DNA of 64,000 nt from JAAXIE01 sp965263155 (GCA_965263155.1 OZ253586.1:868001-932000); one strand, 5' to 3'. Positions 54,068-63,748 are shown, counted from the stretch's first letter. The notes: generated from the sequence alone by a model not told the origin. Translations and numbers: made by a program.

Positions 54068-56108
54068 ATGAGGTTACCCGGGTTCCTTCGCCCACAAGCA
54101 ACGCTTTCCCAGCAGGAGATAGACCACAGCCTTCGTGCAATGGTGTACGAGGGAATCGCGTCGGGAGCGATGTTCAGCTTGAGCAGCGGCGGCTTCATCG
54201 CGGCCTACGCTCTCGCGCTAGGGGCCAATAACCTTCAGGTAGGGATTCCGGCAGCCCTGCCCTTCATTACCCAGGTGGTGCAACTGCCGGCCATATTGGC
54301 GGTTGAACGTTTTCACCTGAGGAAAGCGATCGGTCTGCCTGCTTGGTTGCTGTCGAACTTGATGTGGCTTCCAATCGGGGCCGTGCCGTTTCTAATCAAT
54401 ACGCCCAGTTCCGGTGCGGTCGCGCTGGGTAATAGGGTTGTTGGCGCTGCGGGGATTGTTTGCCCCGGTATGGTTTACCAGCTGGGCCAGCTGGATGCGC
54501 GACTTCGTGCCGCAGCAAGCCATGGGTGGCTACTACGCCTGGCGCTTAGCGATGATCACTACGGCCATCATCGTGGCCGGACTGGGCGGCAGCTTTTTCG
54601 TGACCTGGTGGGAGGGGATAGCGGCTCCCAGCGATGCCCATCCTTGCCTACTTCTTCCTGCTGATCGGGGGGGCGCTCGTGTTCACCTTGGCCGGCTCGT
54701 TGTTTGTCGCACAGGCGCGGGAACCCCAGATGCCAGCCGTTCCGGCCAGTGGACGCTCCGCCCTCTCAGTACTCACTGAACCACTGCGAGACAGGAATTT
54801 CTCCCAACTCTTGCGATTCCTGTTTCTGTGGAGCTCCGCTTCCAACCTAGCGATTCCCTTCTTCGCGGTCTACATGCTGACCAAGCTCGGTCTCTCGCTG
54901 CCGGCAGTTATCAGTCTCACGGTGCTTAGCCAGCTCACCAACATCTTGTTTCTCAGGACCTGAGGCCCGCTTGCTGATCGCGTAGGCAGCAAGACAGTGC
55001 TATCGCTGTCGGCTTCGCTCTATCTGCTCGTTATCCTCGGCTGGATTTTCACCACCCTGCCGGAACGCCACTCCCTCACATTGCCGTTGCTAATGACGCT
55101 GCACGTCTTCACCGAAATAGCCTCAGCAGGGGTGACGCTGGCCGTTGGAACCATCGCGTTGAAACTGGCCCCAGAAGACAAGGCGACGCCCTTTCTTGGA
55201 GTAGCGGGGATCGCGACGAACATTGGCGCCGGCCTTGGGCCAATGGTGGGCGGACTGGCGGTGGACTACTTCTCGTCCCGGTCGTTCGCCATCCAGTTCA
55301 GTTGGTCGTTACCCCGCGAAGTGTTTAACCTCCCGGTGCTGTCTCTGAGCAGTTTCGACTTTCTCTTTGCCATCGCTGAATATGCTGGTCGCGTTGCGCG
55401 AGGAGGGCGAGGTACAACGGGACCTTGCCCTCGCGGGGCTCATGGTCAGCGTGGCGCCTATGGCCCGTGCGGTGTCGTCCGTGCCGGGCCTCGACGCCGT
55501 GGCGGCGTTTTCGTACGGCTACCTGAAGCGCATCCCAGGCGCCGACGTGGCCATGGGGGTCAGCGCCTACCAATTTGCGTCGTCAACGCAGGCCGCCGTG
55601 GCCTCGGCGAGTCGGCGAGCCGTGGCTTCCATTTCGTCGGTGAGCTCGCCCGGAGCGTCGGGGAAGCAGTGGATGCTGGGGTGGAAGATGTGGGCGATGT
55701 CACCGAGCATGGTCTTGAGCTTGCCCGTCATGCGACCCGGGGCGCGATCCATGGGATGAGCGATCATCCCGTCCAAGTCAGAGTTGTATCCCGCGGGGCC
55801 GTGCTCGGTACGATTCGCTCGTTGGCCGGCCGGAGTGTGCCTGCCCGACACTTCCCTGCGGGAAGCAGGCTATGGGGCGGTGCAGAGGGCCGTTGAACGT
55901 GGAGAGGACCCCGGCGCACCGGCCACCGCTGCGCTCGGCGCGGCGCGCGAATTGGCTGCGGAACTTGGGGTTACCAGTGCGGGAAGCTGCGGTGGCACTG
56001 GCCTCAGGGGCCATAGAGGCCGCCACGGCTTCAGGAGGGGACGCCCTTATCCCGGTCCGAGACGCCCTGCCCGATGAATGCACCGAACGGCGTGCCATGC
56101 TGGTCTAG
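54068..56108 (+). pseudogene. MFS transporter with Ala-rich tail, multiply broken
   Basis: The frame starts MRLPGFLRPQATLSQQEIDHS, with SGAMFSLSSGGFIAAYALALGANNLQVGIPAALPF typical of a transporter. Near 54430 it shifts to a frame reading LALRGLFAPVWFTSWASWMRDF. Near 54630 it shifts to MPILAYFFLLIGGALVF. A TGA at 54961-54963 interrupts LFLR(T/W)GPLADRVGSKT, where a Trp codon would be expected. Another shift near 55380 gives LVALREEGEV, and further shifts run into a tail with GAIHGMSDHP, AVQRAVERGEDP and REAAVALASGAIEAA repeats. At least five disruptions, so non-functional as sequenced. Confidence 0.7.
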
Positions 56109-56234
56109 GACTGAACGCAACCCAAAACTGCCGGATATCCTCGATATTCTTTTCTATTCTTTGCGAAGGATATTTGTCTTAGTTAGCCTAGTGCCGTCAA
56201 CAAAACGCCTCGTCAGCCAAGCCTTCACTGGAGG

Positions 56235-58334
56235 CTAGTCGCCATCGCTCGGGGAGCCGGGGAGCCCGCTCTGTGGAGGAGCATCGCCGGTTTCGCGCAT
56301 CCGCGCTATCCTCTCTTCCAATAGCTGCCAAAGTTCATCCTGCTCCTCGAGGTGCTCCATCGCAGCGACAACTAGGGGGTCATGCAGGCTACGATGCGAC
56401 GCAAACGCAGATTGGCCCGTTGATTGCTGATGGCCGGGTTGAGGTACAGGGGAATCGACATCAATTGAATCAGATGAATAGGTTGAACCGGTGTGTTCCA
56501 AGCCGTCGGCGGGGTGGGGCTCTGGCGAGACGGAGTCGTCCGTGAAAGTATCGCTGAACGCCGACTCAAGTACCCGATGCACCCTGAAGCTGATCATCCC
56601 CATGGCCACCGCCGGCCCGAGCAGCAGCAGCAACGACAGCGAAGCGGACAAATTGCCCAGCAGCCATAGTTGAACGATCAAGGGCAGACTCAGAATCAGC
56701 AGCAATGCCAATAGCACGGTGGCGAGCCCGTTTTGGACCATCGCCCGCAGACTACGCCAAACCGGATCGTTGCTGTGTCGGTCATCCGGCGCATGGGGAT
56801 CTCTGGTAGCGAGACGGGCCAAGGTCTTGAGGGAAAGCCAAATCTTGATTGCCGAAGGCGTGCTCAAGCCTATAATTATTCCGACCACTATCAGACCGGC
56901 AATTGACTCCGGAAGGATATTGCCGATGATTGCCGGTGTAGCAATGAGCACCCCGGTGCCGACAGCGGCGAGGACAACTATTACGCCGATATTGACGAGT
57001 ATGAGCCGTCCGGCATTGCGGAGCTGCGCCCCGGTCTCGCCCCGCAAAGACATCGCGGACCAAAATGTATTTACGCCCAGCCTGGTGGCGAGCATAGTGC
57101 GGTGCAGGGATTCGGGAGAGCGCCGATCAATCCAACGGCACAACGGGAGTGCTGCGCGGGAGGTCATCGGGGCGAGCATAGAGGTGATGGCCGTAGCAAT
57201 GGAGAGGACGGACACTAGGGCAGACCCGCCCAGAGCATCCGTAGGGCTGACGCGGCCGATGGCCAGCGAGAATTCTCCCATTTGCGGCATCGTCATGCCG
57301 ACCCTCATGGCATCCTCGGAGCTATGGCCAGCCAGTATGGAACCCACGGCATTTGCCACAATCTTTCCGGCCATGAATACGCCCACCACCACCAGCGCGG
57401 GCACGATGAAATCATCTAGGGTGCGGTAGTCGATGAGCATGCCGATGGACAGGAAAAACAGTGCACCGAACATATCCCGCACCGGATTGACCAGCCGGGT
57501 TACTCGACCAACAGCTTCGGTGTCACCAATTACGACCCCGATAAGAAATGCCCCGGCAGCGGCGGACAATCCCAGCAGCTGTGCGCACAGCGCCAGCAGG
57601 AAGCAGAGACCCAAACTGGCAACGAGCAGCGTTTCGTCGGATTGGGACCGCGATAGTAGACGAATCAGCCTTGATCCCAACAAGGTGCCAAAGACAAGCA
57701 CTGCGATGCAAAACGCTCCCAGCTTCGCCACCAGCAAGCCTGCATCGACTAGGCTTGCCGAACCAGTCGTGGCTAGACCGGACAGTACAGTGAGGAATAT
57801 GACAGCTGCAACGTCCTCCAGCAACAGGATTCCCACGATGGCTTGACCCCAGCGAGAATTCAGGTTACCGGCATCGCGAAGCCCTTTCAGCAGAATGGCA
57901 GAGCTGCTGATGGCCATGGCTCCGCCCAAGTACAATCCATGGCTGCCATCAATACCCGGCAGGATGCTGGCAATCCAGATTCCGAAGAGCGTCAACACGG
58001 TAATTTCGACCACACCGATGACCAGCACCTGAAACCCAATGCTGCGAATCCGCCGCCAACCCAACTCCAAGCCGATGCCGAACAGAAGAAGGACCAACCC
58101 CAGCTCGGCGAGAAGTCCGATGACCTCCAGATTGCTGATGAGTGGGTTGGGCAGAGTGAACGGCCCAATGAGGAAGCCAGCAAGGAGGTAGCCCAACACC
58201 GGTGGCTGTCCTGCCAGTCGGGCCAAAGCCAGACCGCCGGCAGCGATGGCCATGGCCACGGCGAAGTCTTTCAGCAAGCTGGCGCTGCCGTCGGATAAAC
58301 CGGCGGTGGGGACTGATAAAAGTATGTCGATCAA
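56235..58334 (-). CDS. CPA2-type monovalent cation/proton antiporter
   Basis: 699 residues, TTG start. A Na/H-exchanger domain of about 12 helices fills residues 1-400 (GYLLAGFLIGPFTLPN, GLVLLLFGIGLELGWRRI, GILLLEDVAAVIFLTV with the conserved acidic residue pair, AAGAFLIGVVIGDTE). A second membrane region follows at about 440-560, then an acidic C-terminal tail ending in EEQDELWQLLEERIARM. No RCK/TrkA domain is recognised, unlike KefB/KefC. Function is K or Na exchange for protons. A 14-base exact tandem repeat (TCAACGGTATGTCA at 58331-58344 and 58345-58358) lies on the start. Confidence 0.88.
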   Translation of the reverse strand: MIDILLSVPTAGLSDGSASLLKDFAVAMAIAAGGLALARLAGQPPVLGYLLAGFLIGPFTLPNPLISNLEVIGLLAELGLVLLLFGIGLELGWRRIRSIGFQVLVIGVVEITVLTLFGIWIASILPGIDGSHGLYLGGAMAISSSAILLKGLRDAGNLNSRWGQAIVGILLLEDVAAVIFLTVLSGLATTGSASLVDAGLLVAKLGAFCIAVLVFGTLLGSRLIRLLSRSQSDETLLVASLGLCFLLALCAQLLGLSAAAGAFLIGVVIGDTEAVGRVTRLVNPVRDMFGALFFLSIGMLIDYRTLDDFIVPALVVVGVFMAGKIVANAVGSILAGHSSEDAMRVGMTMPQMGEFSLAIGRVSPTDALGGSALVSVLSIATAITSMLAPMTSRAALPLCRWIDRRSPESLHRTMLATRLGVNTFWSAMSLRGETGAQLRNAGRLILVNIGVIVVLAAVGTGVLIATPAIIGNILPESIAGLIVVGIIIGLSTPSAIKIWLSLKTLARLATRDPHAPDDRHSNDPVWRSLRAMVQNGLATVLLALLLILSLPLIVQLWLLGNLSASLSLLLLLGPAVAMGMISFRVHRVLESAFSDTFTDDSVSPEPHPADGLEHTGSTYSSDSIDVDSPVPQPGHQQSTGQSAFASHRSLHDPLVVAAMEHLEEQDELWQLLEERIARMRETGDAPPQSGLPGSPSDGD

Positions 58335-58358
58335 CGGTATGTCATCAACGGTATGTCA
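58331..58358. repeat. 14-base tandem duplication at a gene start
   Basis: Two exact copies of TCAACGGTATGTCA. The first covers the TTG start region of the antiporter, so the duplication alters the ribosome-binding region. Confidence 0.8.
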
Positions 58359-58546
58359 TGGTAAGTCTGATGATGGCGCTCCGCTGAGGGTAGGGGCCGA
58401 TATCCGGCGTTGCAGGAAGCCTGTCAGCCGTCGCGGGCCGTGAAGCCGAGGGCCACAAGAGAGGAGGCCAACTCAGTCGTGGCTCGCGGTCCATTACTCA
58501 CTGGTACGGACGGTCCGCCGTCTCCGCACTCGGCCTCCTTACCATC

Positions 58547-59447
58547 TCAGGGGATGTGTTCCTCAAAGAAGGTTGCAACCCGGCGGACATAGGCTGCGCG
58601 ATTTCTCTGGTAGACGTTGATGTGTTCAGCCCCGGGCACCAGCCAGAGACGGTCTTCCGGGTTGTTGGAAGCTTGGTGGCCTACCGTCTCGTCAACCGAG
58701 ATTACCACGTCCTCCCCTCCGTGGATGAAGTAAATCGGCTGGGCTATGTCATCGATCACTTCCACGGGACGCACCCGCCGAAAGTCCGTCCTGTAAAGGG
58801 TGCGCCCCCCAGAGTATGAAGAACGAAAACCAGGACAGCAGGTAAAACCCCCATACGTTGGTATGAATCAGGCGGATGTCCGAGACGTAGTCCATGAACC
58901 CGCTGTCGCTCACGATGTCCGGGATACGGGGCTCCTGAGCTGCCACCAGTATGGCCACTCCGGCCCCCAGGGAAAAGCCCAGCAGCCCTATGCGTTCCAC
59001 ACGAATGCCCCGGGCCTCCACGTAATCAAGGGCCCCCAGCAAGTCCGATTGCTCCCGGTCGCCTTCTCTACTACGGTTAACGACCGATTCGCCCCGTGCC
59101 CTTAAATCAAACAGCAGTACACTGAAGCGCCGATCCACCAGATCGCGGCCCAATTCCAAGGCCCGGGTTGCCGGGTCGTTGCGATGTTGATCGGTCCCCT
59201 GGATAACGATAACGGAGCGGCTGTCCCCAGGCGCCGGCAAATACCAACCCACCAGCGGGACCGCATCCCTGCGGCTGGGGAAAGCGACGTCTTCCCAGTG
59301 TAGGCCCAACTGCATTGGATGACCGGATACCGGCATTCGCTCCTGCAGGGTCAGGTTGTGAGCGACCCAAGCTCCATACGCGAACATGGCCAGCACGATC
59401 AACGCGGCCAGCGCGGCGACGCTAATTAGTAACAAGGCTACCATCAT
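58547..59447 (-). pseudogene. alpha/beta hydrolase (serine aminopeptidase-like), frameshifted
   Basis: The first piece (59447 to about 58800) begins with a membrane anchor (LLISVAALAALIVLAMFAYG) and has the GFSLGAG nucleophile elbow. It runs out at about 58795 in HPLQDGLSAGAS. In the next frame from about 58774 the protein continues with EVIDDIAQPIYFIHGGEDVVI (acid) and LVPGAEHINVYQRN (His). One frameshift breaks an otherwise complete anchored hydrolase, 300 residues. It may be a sequencing error. Confidence 0.75.
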
Positions 59448-59532
59448 CTCTGCGTCATCGTACCCTGCCGCTGTTTTTCTGCTCGCGCTGTCGCTGTGCC
59501 AGCCAGTCCAAGCCCGACTCCGACTCTACAAG

Positions 59533-60462
59533 CTAGTCATCGAAGAATCCGTGCGCGCGCTTGACCATGTGCAAACCCTCGTAGAAGAGAAGCCAGACGA
59601 CATGGCGCACCACTTCATCGGGCACGCCATTGGGGTAGAACGACCGTGGATTCATATCCTGGTCCGCGTTCACGTAGTCGACGGCATAAACGTTACCGTC
59701 CTGATGCAGACAAATCTCCGAGGTGAACTTTTTCATCTTCGATATTCGGGCGATGCCCCGCATGATGCTCCGTAAGGGGGCCAGCTTGTCGTTTCGTATC
59801 TGGGCCGGGGTCACCAACTGATACTCGTGGCTGACCGGGTTCCACCAGCAGGGTATAACCTCCCGGCAGATGTGAAACATGCGAAACCACCCCATATGGT
59901 TCCCCAATCCCACAGGCTGAAGCCTCTTCTGGATCAGGAAAGTGTCGGAGTTCGGTGTCTGCTCGGCCGACCAGTGCAGGGCGTCTCCGGCGATGACCAC
60001 CCCTACGCCAGAGTCCCCCCAAGCTGGTTTGACTACAAAAGGCACCCCTACTTGGTCCTTGATTTCCTGAGTGATCTTGAAGGAGTTCAATTCATTCCGG
60101 TCCACCATGATAGTTTCCGGCACGGGTATCTGATTTTGCACCAGCATTTGATGAAAGCGAGCCTTGTGGGCTGAATAGGCCTTCAAATCGGGGTCATCTA
60201 TCACATGACCGCGTTGCCGCTTCACCTCTTTGGCCAAAAGCAGGTAGGGGTCGTCGTCAATAGTTTGACTAGCGGTCAGGTCCAGCAGCACCCGAACTGC
60301 TATTTCCCGGTCTTCGAGCTTCCGGCGGAACTCGTTCACCCATGTATCGTTTACCAGAAAGAAACTGAGGTTCATCTGCCCGCACAACTCCCTCATCTTA
60401 TGCGCGAAGAAATGGTAGTTGGGGAAAGGGCTGGAGAGAACAATGTCATAAGATTCGGGCAC
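59533..60462 (-). CDS. ATP-grasp family protein
   Basis: About 309 residues from a GTG at 60462 (GGAGG 5 bases upstream); the frame is open to 60492. The ATP-grasp core is seen as VVKPAWGDSGVGVVI with the Mg/ATP-binding loop, then FLIQKRL and the terminal acidic region NVYAVDYVNADQDMNPRSF (DxN metal ligands). The N-terminal part (SPFPNYHFFAHKMRELC) is variable. Relatives ligate carboxylates to amines (RimK or peptide ligase-like). No substrate peptide is visible nearby. Ends near 59533, divergent in content from the hydrolase downstream. Confidence 0.8.
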   Translation of the reverse strand: MPESYDIVLSSPFPNYHFFAHKMRELCGQMNLSFFLVNDTWVNEFRRKLEDREIAVRVLLDLTASQTIDDDPYLLLAKEVKRQRGHVIDDPDLKAYSAHKARFHQMLVQNQIPVPETIMVDRNELNSFKITQEIKDQVGVPFVVKPAWGDSGVGVVIAGDALHWSAEQTPNSDTFLIQKRLQPVGLGNHMGWFRMFHICREVIPCWWNPVSHEYQLVTPAQIRNDKLAPLRSIMRGIARISKMKKFTSEICLHQDGNVYAVDYVNADQDMNPRSFYPNGVPDEVVRHVVWLLFYEGLHMVKRAHGFFDD

Positions 60463-60539
60463 AAATCCTCCTCGTCTAGAGAGCCAAATCAAGAAGCCTT
60501 ATTTATCACGGGTATAACCCCAGAGAGGCGCGACCAGAC

Positions 60540-61080
60540 TAGGATTGCTGCTGGTTTTCGTCCCTGAACGGCGCCCGGACCACGACTCTGACATCGGAAA
60601 TGGTACCGGTTACAGCACCGGTGACGGTGCTGACCGTGACATCGCCGAAGGAACCAGCAGCGCTTACCGTGCCATTGGCAGCTGCCGGGGGCAGCGTCCT
60701 CTGCCCGAGGGCCGATGCTCTTGGCGCTCTCGCTGGCCTCCTCGAGGGCGTTCCTGGTGACTTCGCCACGTCTCGCCAACCTCGGAAGCGCCTCTGATCA
60801 GGCTCCGTTGGGTGTCCTCAATGATGTTGCCACCCACCTCTTGGGTGCCAGTGACGGTGCCCTCGATGGTGTCCCTGGCCGTGGCCCCAAGGTCTCCGGC
60901 CACATCCCTTGTGCCTTCGATGGCACCGCGGGCTATGCTGAAGGCCATGTCCTCGGCCCGGAGGCCGACGCTCTTGCTGGTCTCCATGGCCCCTTCTACG
61001 GCCCTGCGGGCCACGGTAGCGACGTCACCATCCACTTCGCCCCCACGTTTGATTGCGGCTGGAAGGTAAGGGGCGGCCAG
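60540..61080 (-). pseudogene. Ala-rich repeat protein, frameshifted
   Basis: Minus-strand frame reading VATVARRAVEGAMETSKSVG, then EDMAFSIARGAIEGTRDVAG, ATARDTIEGTVTGTQEVGG and RSLIRGASEVGETW: an amphipathic repeat of about 30 residues, phasin- or LEA-like. After WR the frame shifts to GEVTRNALEEASESAKSIGPRAEDA, then shifts again to AANGTVSAAGSFGDVTVSTV and ends at 60539. The tail of the broken MFS gene at 55.8-56.1 kb has the same style of repeat. Confidence 0.55.
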
Positions 61081-61420
61081 ATTGGTCTGGCATTTTGGGG
61101 CACACCCGTAGCTGAGGGGTGTGCAACGGCGTGCAAGTGTCGTAGCTGAATTGCAGCCAATTTGTATCTGAAAAACATTTTTTCGTATCTGATTGCCCTG
61201 CAATTCGTGCAATCTCCAGCTTTGATTCGTATCTGAAAAAGTCCGGCATGTTTTGCGTTGGCACCAATGTGTGCGTCGCCCATAGGTGAGCCGTGTGCCA
61301 CTCCGTAGCTGGATGGCACACCGTTTGTATCTGCGAAAAGTATCTTGTGTCTGTACCCTCCGACATCTTTGCCATCTCCAGCTACAATTCGTGTCTGACA
61401 CACCGCGCCATGCTCGTTAT
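61081..61420. repeat. second cluster of GTA(G/T)CTG-type motifs
   Basis: Copies: GTAGCTGA (61108), GTAGCTGA (61142), GTATCTGA (61164), GTATCTGA (61185), GTATCTGA (61229), GTAGCTGG (61305), GTATCTGC (61326), and CAGCTACAATTCGTGTCTG (61379), the last an imperfect inverted pair. These are reverse complements of the motifs at 26990-27420. No gene is seen here. Confidence 0.55.
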
Positions 61421-61696
61421 GTCATGAGTGATGGGCCTCAGGAACATGATACCTAGGGGTCAAGGGAGAGGGGGCAAGGGGTGTTTGTCATGGCTGGGTG
61501 ATGGGGTTGGGCTCGTTGCCGCAGTGTAGCCTTCTGCCATCGCGTAGCCCTCGACTATTCTGCTACCAACAAGCATCTAGATTGTTGCCCGCTGATCGCT
61601 GTGTTCATCTGGTTACCACAAAAGCGGAGCACGTTACGATGCTCATGGTCGACCGGGGTGCAGGAGGAGCGCGCTTAGCAAGTTCGAGTCCGCTGA

Positions 61697-61756
61697 GGTG
61701 GGCCTATTTTGACGATAGACAGAACCTTCTTCGAAATGTGGCTAGGGGCTCTGTGA
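61697..61756 (+). repeat. dispersed coding-fragment repeat, copy B
   Basis: Encodes GGPILTIDRTFFEMWLGAL and a TGA. Same frame as copies A (51975) and C (63689). Confidence 0.55.
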
Positions 61757-61758
61757 AC

Positions 61759-61975
61759 CTACCGTCTCCCTTGACAGCCCGATTTTCTCAACGGGTCCTT
61801 GTCGCCGCCCATGACAATCGCCATTTCAAGTTCCCTCGTTGCTTCTCGATAGGCCTCTCTCGTCGCTCGGTTTCTAGTTCAAAGAACTCCTCCCGTCCCT
61901 TCTCGCTTTCCTGCTGGTAGAGATTTTCCAGGCACTGGCGGGGCTCGAGGTGAACATCCAGTCTTTGACCGCTCG
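61759..61975 (-). pseudogene. coding-like remnant, frameshifted
   Basis: Minus strand reads QRLDVHLEPRQCLENLYQQE, then SEKGREEFFELETERRE. After a 2-base shift it reads AYREATRELEMAIVMGGDKD and stops at 61759. Looks like a decayed soluble helical protein; not recognised. Confidence 0.35.
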
Positions 61976-62010
61976 CTGGAACGTGGAACTACGGATTAGC
62001 TCGGGGGAAT

Positions 62011-62463
62011 CTAGGTGTTTCCCTTAACGGTGATGTAGGTATGCAGGAGTGTGATCGCCTGGGTCAGGGATTCCTCCCGGTGCATCTCTGTTCGCTTTGC
62101 TGCTAGGAACAAAGCCAGAGCCTTTGGAACCGGTATGAGTGGCTCTCCGAGTCCGGTCTTCACCGGTTTTTCATTGTTCTGTATGTGATAACACAGCCGG
62201 ACGACGAGCTCAGCGTTTGCGATGTTGGCTTCTCCATGGTCACCATTCTTGAAACTGATTCAGTGTGGTTGATAGTGAACTGGGCGATGTTCACCCCGTA
62301 GGTCATCTATTCGATGCTCTTTCTCAGTGGATCTCTTGTGATCTGGAATGGCTTCCCCTGTCTCCCGTTTAAGGTTGATTTCATATAGTAGTGCCTTCTC
62401 GTTTGGGTCCCACCAGAATTCTATCTCCTCATGTATGGGGCCATGTGGAGGGGAAATTGACAT
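62011..62463 (-). CDS. small protein interrupted by in-frame TGA
   Basis: The ATG at 62463 has GAGGAG 7 bases upstream and gives a 67-residue protein (MSISPPHGPIHEEIEFWWDP... to HRPVHYQPH) ending at a TGA at 62262-62260. The same frame then stays open for 83 more codons (ISFKNGDHGEANIANAELVV, then LCYHIQNNEKPVKTGLGEPL, ALALFLAAKRTEMHREESLT) to TAG at 62011. That part has no ATG, GTG or TTG until 32 codons in and reads like coding sequence. It could be a nonsense-mutated 150-residue gene, readthrough, or two genes. It lies just after the TIR gene. Confidence 0.5.
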
Positions 62464-62513
62464 TGCTATCTCCTCTGGTATGTGGGTCGACAGGTTGCAT
62501 TCATCATTCTGAA

Positions 62514-63404
62514 CTACCGAATCAGAAAGGTCATCCAGCCTGACCTGCTGCTCGGTGCTGTGAGGAAGGTCGCTGGCGATCTGTTGATAACGGTGGGGAG
62601 GTAGACCTGTTGTCCGCTGGTTCGTCGTATGGTCAGAGCGAAGGGTTCCTCTCCGGAAAGCATTTTGGCTACTAGGAATTCCCCTCCTCCCCAACTGCTC
62701 CCCCAGCTCAACCGGACCCGTAGGGTCTTTCCCTCTATGACATATTCGAGTTCCTCTTTGCTCTCCACCACGGGAGTCCATCCTATGAGGCCCGTTGGGT
62801 TCGAAAAAAAGAGCAGTGTATCTACTTCTGGTTCAACATTCGGCGGGAGTTGCTCTGTACCCGTGGGGGCTATGTAGAACGTGCCAAATGCGCGGGCGCC
62901 GCTTGGTTCCACTGACCTTTCGTAGGGTTCATTTGTGGGCGCCGCTGAGGCTTCGGGAGGAATTCGCGTTGCGGCTTCTAGTTGCCTGGCTATTTCAGTC
63001 GCAATCTGTGCCGGGGAATGATCAGATGAATTCCATAAACTGAGTCCTGCAAGGGATGGGCTGTTGTCCCTGATTTCTTCGATGGTAATGCCGTGTTGGA
63101 TCGGAAAGAACAATATCTCCCCCTGCATCTGCCGTCCTACTATCCCGTCCATTTCGTATTGGGTCCAATTCTTCGAAAAGAACGGCCTAGACAAAATTAC
63201 GGTGGCCGACCTGCAGCTTGCAAGTCCGTCGTCTATCTTCTGCCGGATACTTTGTCCGAGCCGGATTTCGGATTCATCCAGCCATGCGTAAATTCTCAGT
63301 TCTGTCAGGGCCTTGTGGATTGGTCGGGCAATGGCCTCTTTGTCCTCGCTGGCATGGCAGATGAAGGTGTCGGGCTGACTTCTGTTCATGCGATTGCTCT
63401 GCAC
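62514..63404 (-). CDS. TIR-domain protein with C-terminal domain of unknown type
   Basis: About 296 residues from the GTG at 63404 (GGAGG 10 bases upstream); the ATG at 63389 or TTG at 63458 are alternatives. The TIR domain is at about residues 12-135: DTFICHASEDKEAIARPIHK, WLDESEIRLGQSIRQKIDDG, ATVILSRPFFSKNWTQYEMD and FFPIQHG. The acidic residue in YEMD is where NADase TIRs carry their catalytic Glu. After a linker, a beta-rich C-terminal part (residues about 175-296, with VRLSWGSSWGGG and VYLPTVINRSP) is not recognised. Bacterial TIR proteins often act in anti-phage NAD depletion; no Thoeris partner is seen. Confidence 0.75.
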   Translation of the reverse strand: MQSNRMNRSQPDTFICHASEDKEAIARPIHKALTELRIYAWLDESEIRLGQSIRQKIDDGLASCRSATVILSRPFFSKNWTQYEMDGIVGRQMQGEILFFPIQHGITIEEIRDNSPSLAGLSLWNSSDHSPAQIATEIARQLEAATRIPPEASAAPTNEPYERSVEPSGARAFGTFYIAPTGTEQLPPNVEPEVDTLLFFSNPTGLIGWTPVVESKEELEYVIEGKTLRVRLSWGSSWGGGEFLVAKMLSGEEPFALTIRRTSGQQVYLPTVINRSPATFLTAPSSRSGWMTFLIR

Positions 63405-63479
63405 GGTGGGTATTCCTCCCAGCGTTCTTTTCGTGGCGCCGTCTCTTTGGAAGCCCAATCATAGCAAATATGCCTGAGT

Positions 63480-63674
63480 TCAAGGGGTTCCTACTTGTTC
63501 CGGTGCCTCCTGACTCTGCTTCGCCGTTCGGATCAGGACCTTCAGGGTGTACTTGAATCCGTCGCCCTGGGGGTTGTAACGCTTATGAGTCACCCACTTC
63601 TGGGCGCGTAGGCGGTGTTCCGCCCGAAAAAATGGACGGTTACCAACTGGCTTGGCGCCTGCGGTACTATCCAC
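63480..63674 (-). CDS. possible small protein, 64 residues
   Basis: GTG start at 63674, no clear ribosome-binding site. Sequence carries RAQKWVTHKRYNPQGDGFKY and TLKVLIRTAKQSQEAPEQ; basic, soluble. Not recognised. It lies directly upstream of the TIR gene on the same strand and could be a companion, or chance. Confidence 0.25.
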   Translation of the reverse strand: MDSTAGAKPVGNRPFFRAEHRLRAQKWVTHKRYNPQGDGFKYTLKVLIRTAKQSQEAPEQVGTP

Positions 63675-63688
63675 CGCCCAATGGGTTT

Positions 63689-63748
63689 GGTGGGCCTAAT
63701 TGGACGGTAGACAGTACCGTCTTCGATATATGGCTGGGGGCAGTATGA
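63689..63748 (+). repeat. dispersed coding-fragment repeat, copy C
   Basis: Encodes GGPNWTVDSTVFDIWLGAV and a TGA. Related to copies A and B. The rest of the window to 64000 shows no gene. Confidence 0.55.

Noticed and set aside
61498..61920. 140-codon plus-strand frame
   Set aside because: Opposite to a better coding-like minus-strand remnant and interrupted by repeat copy B; composition not coding-like.
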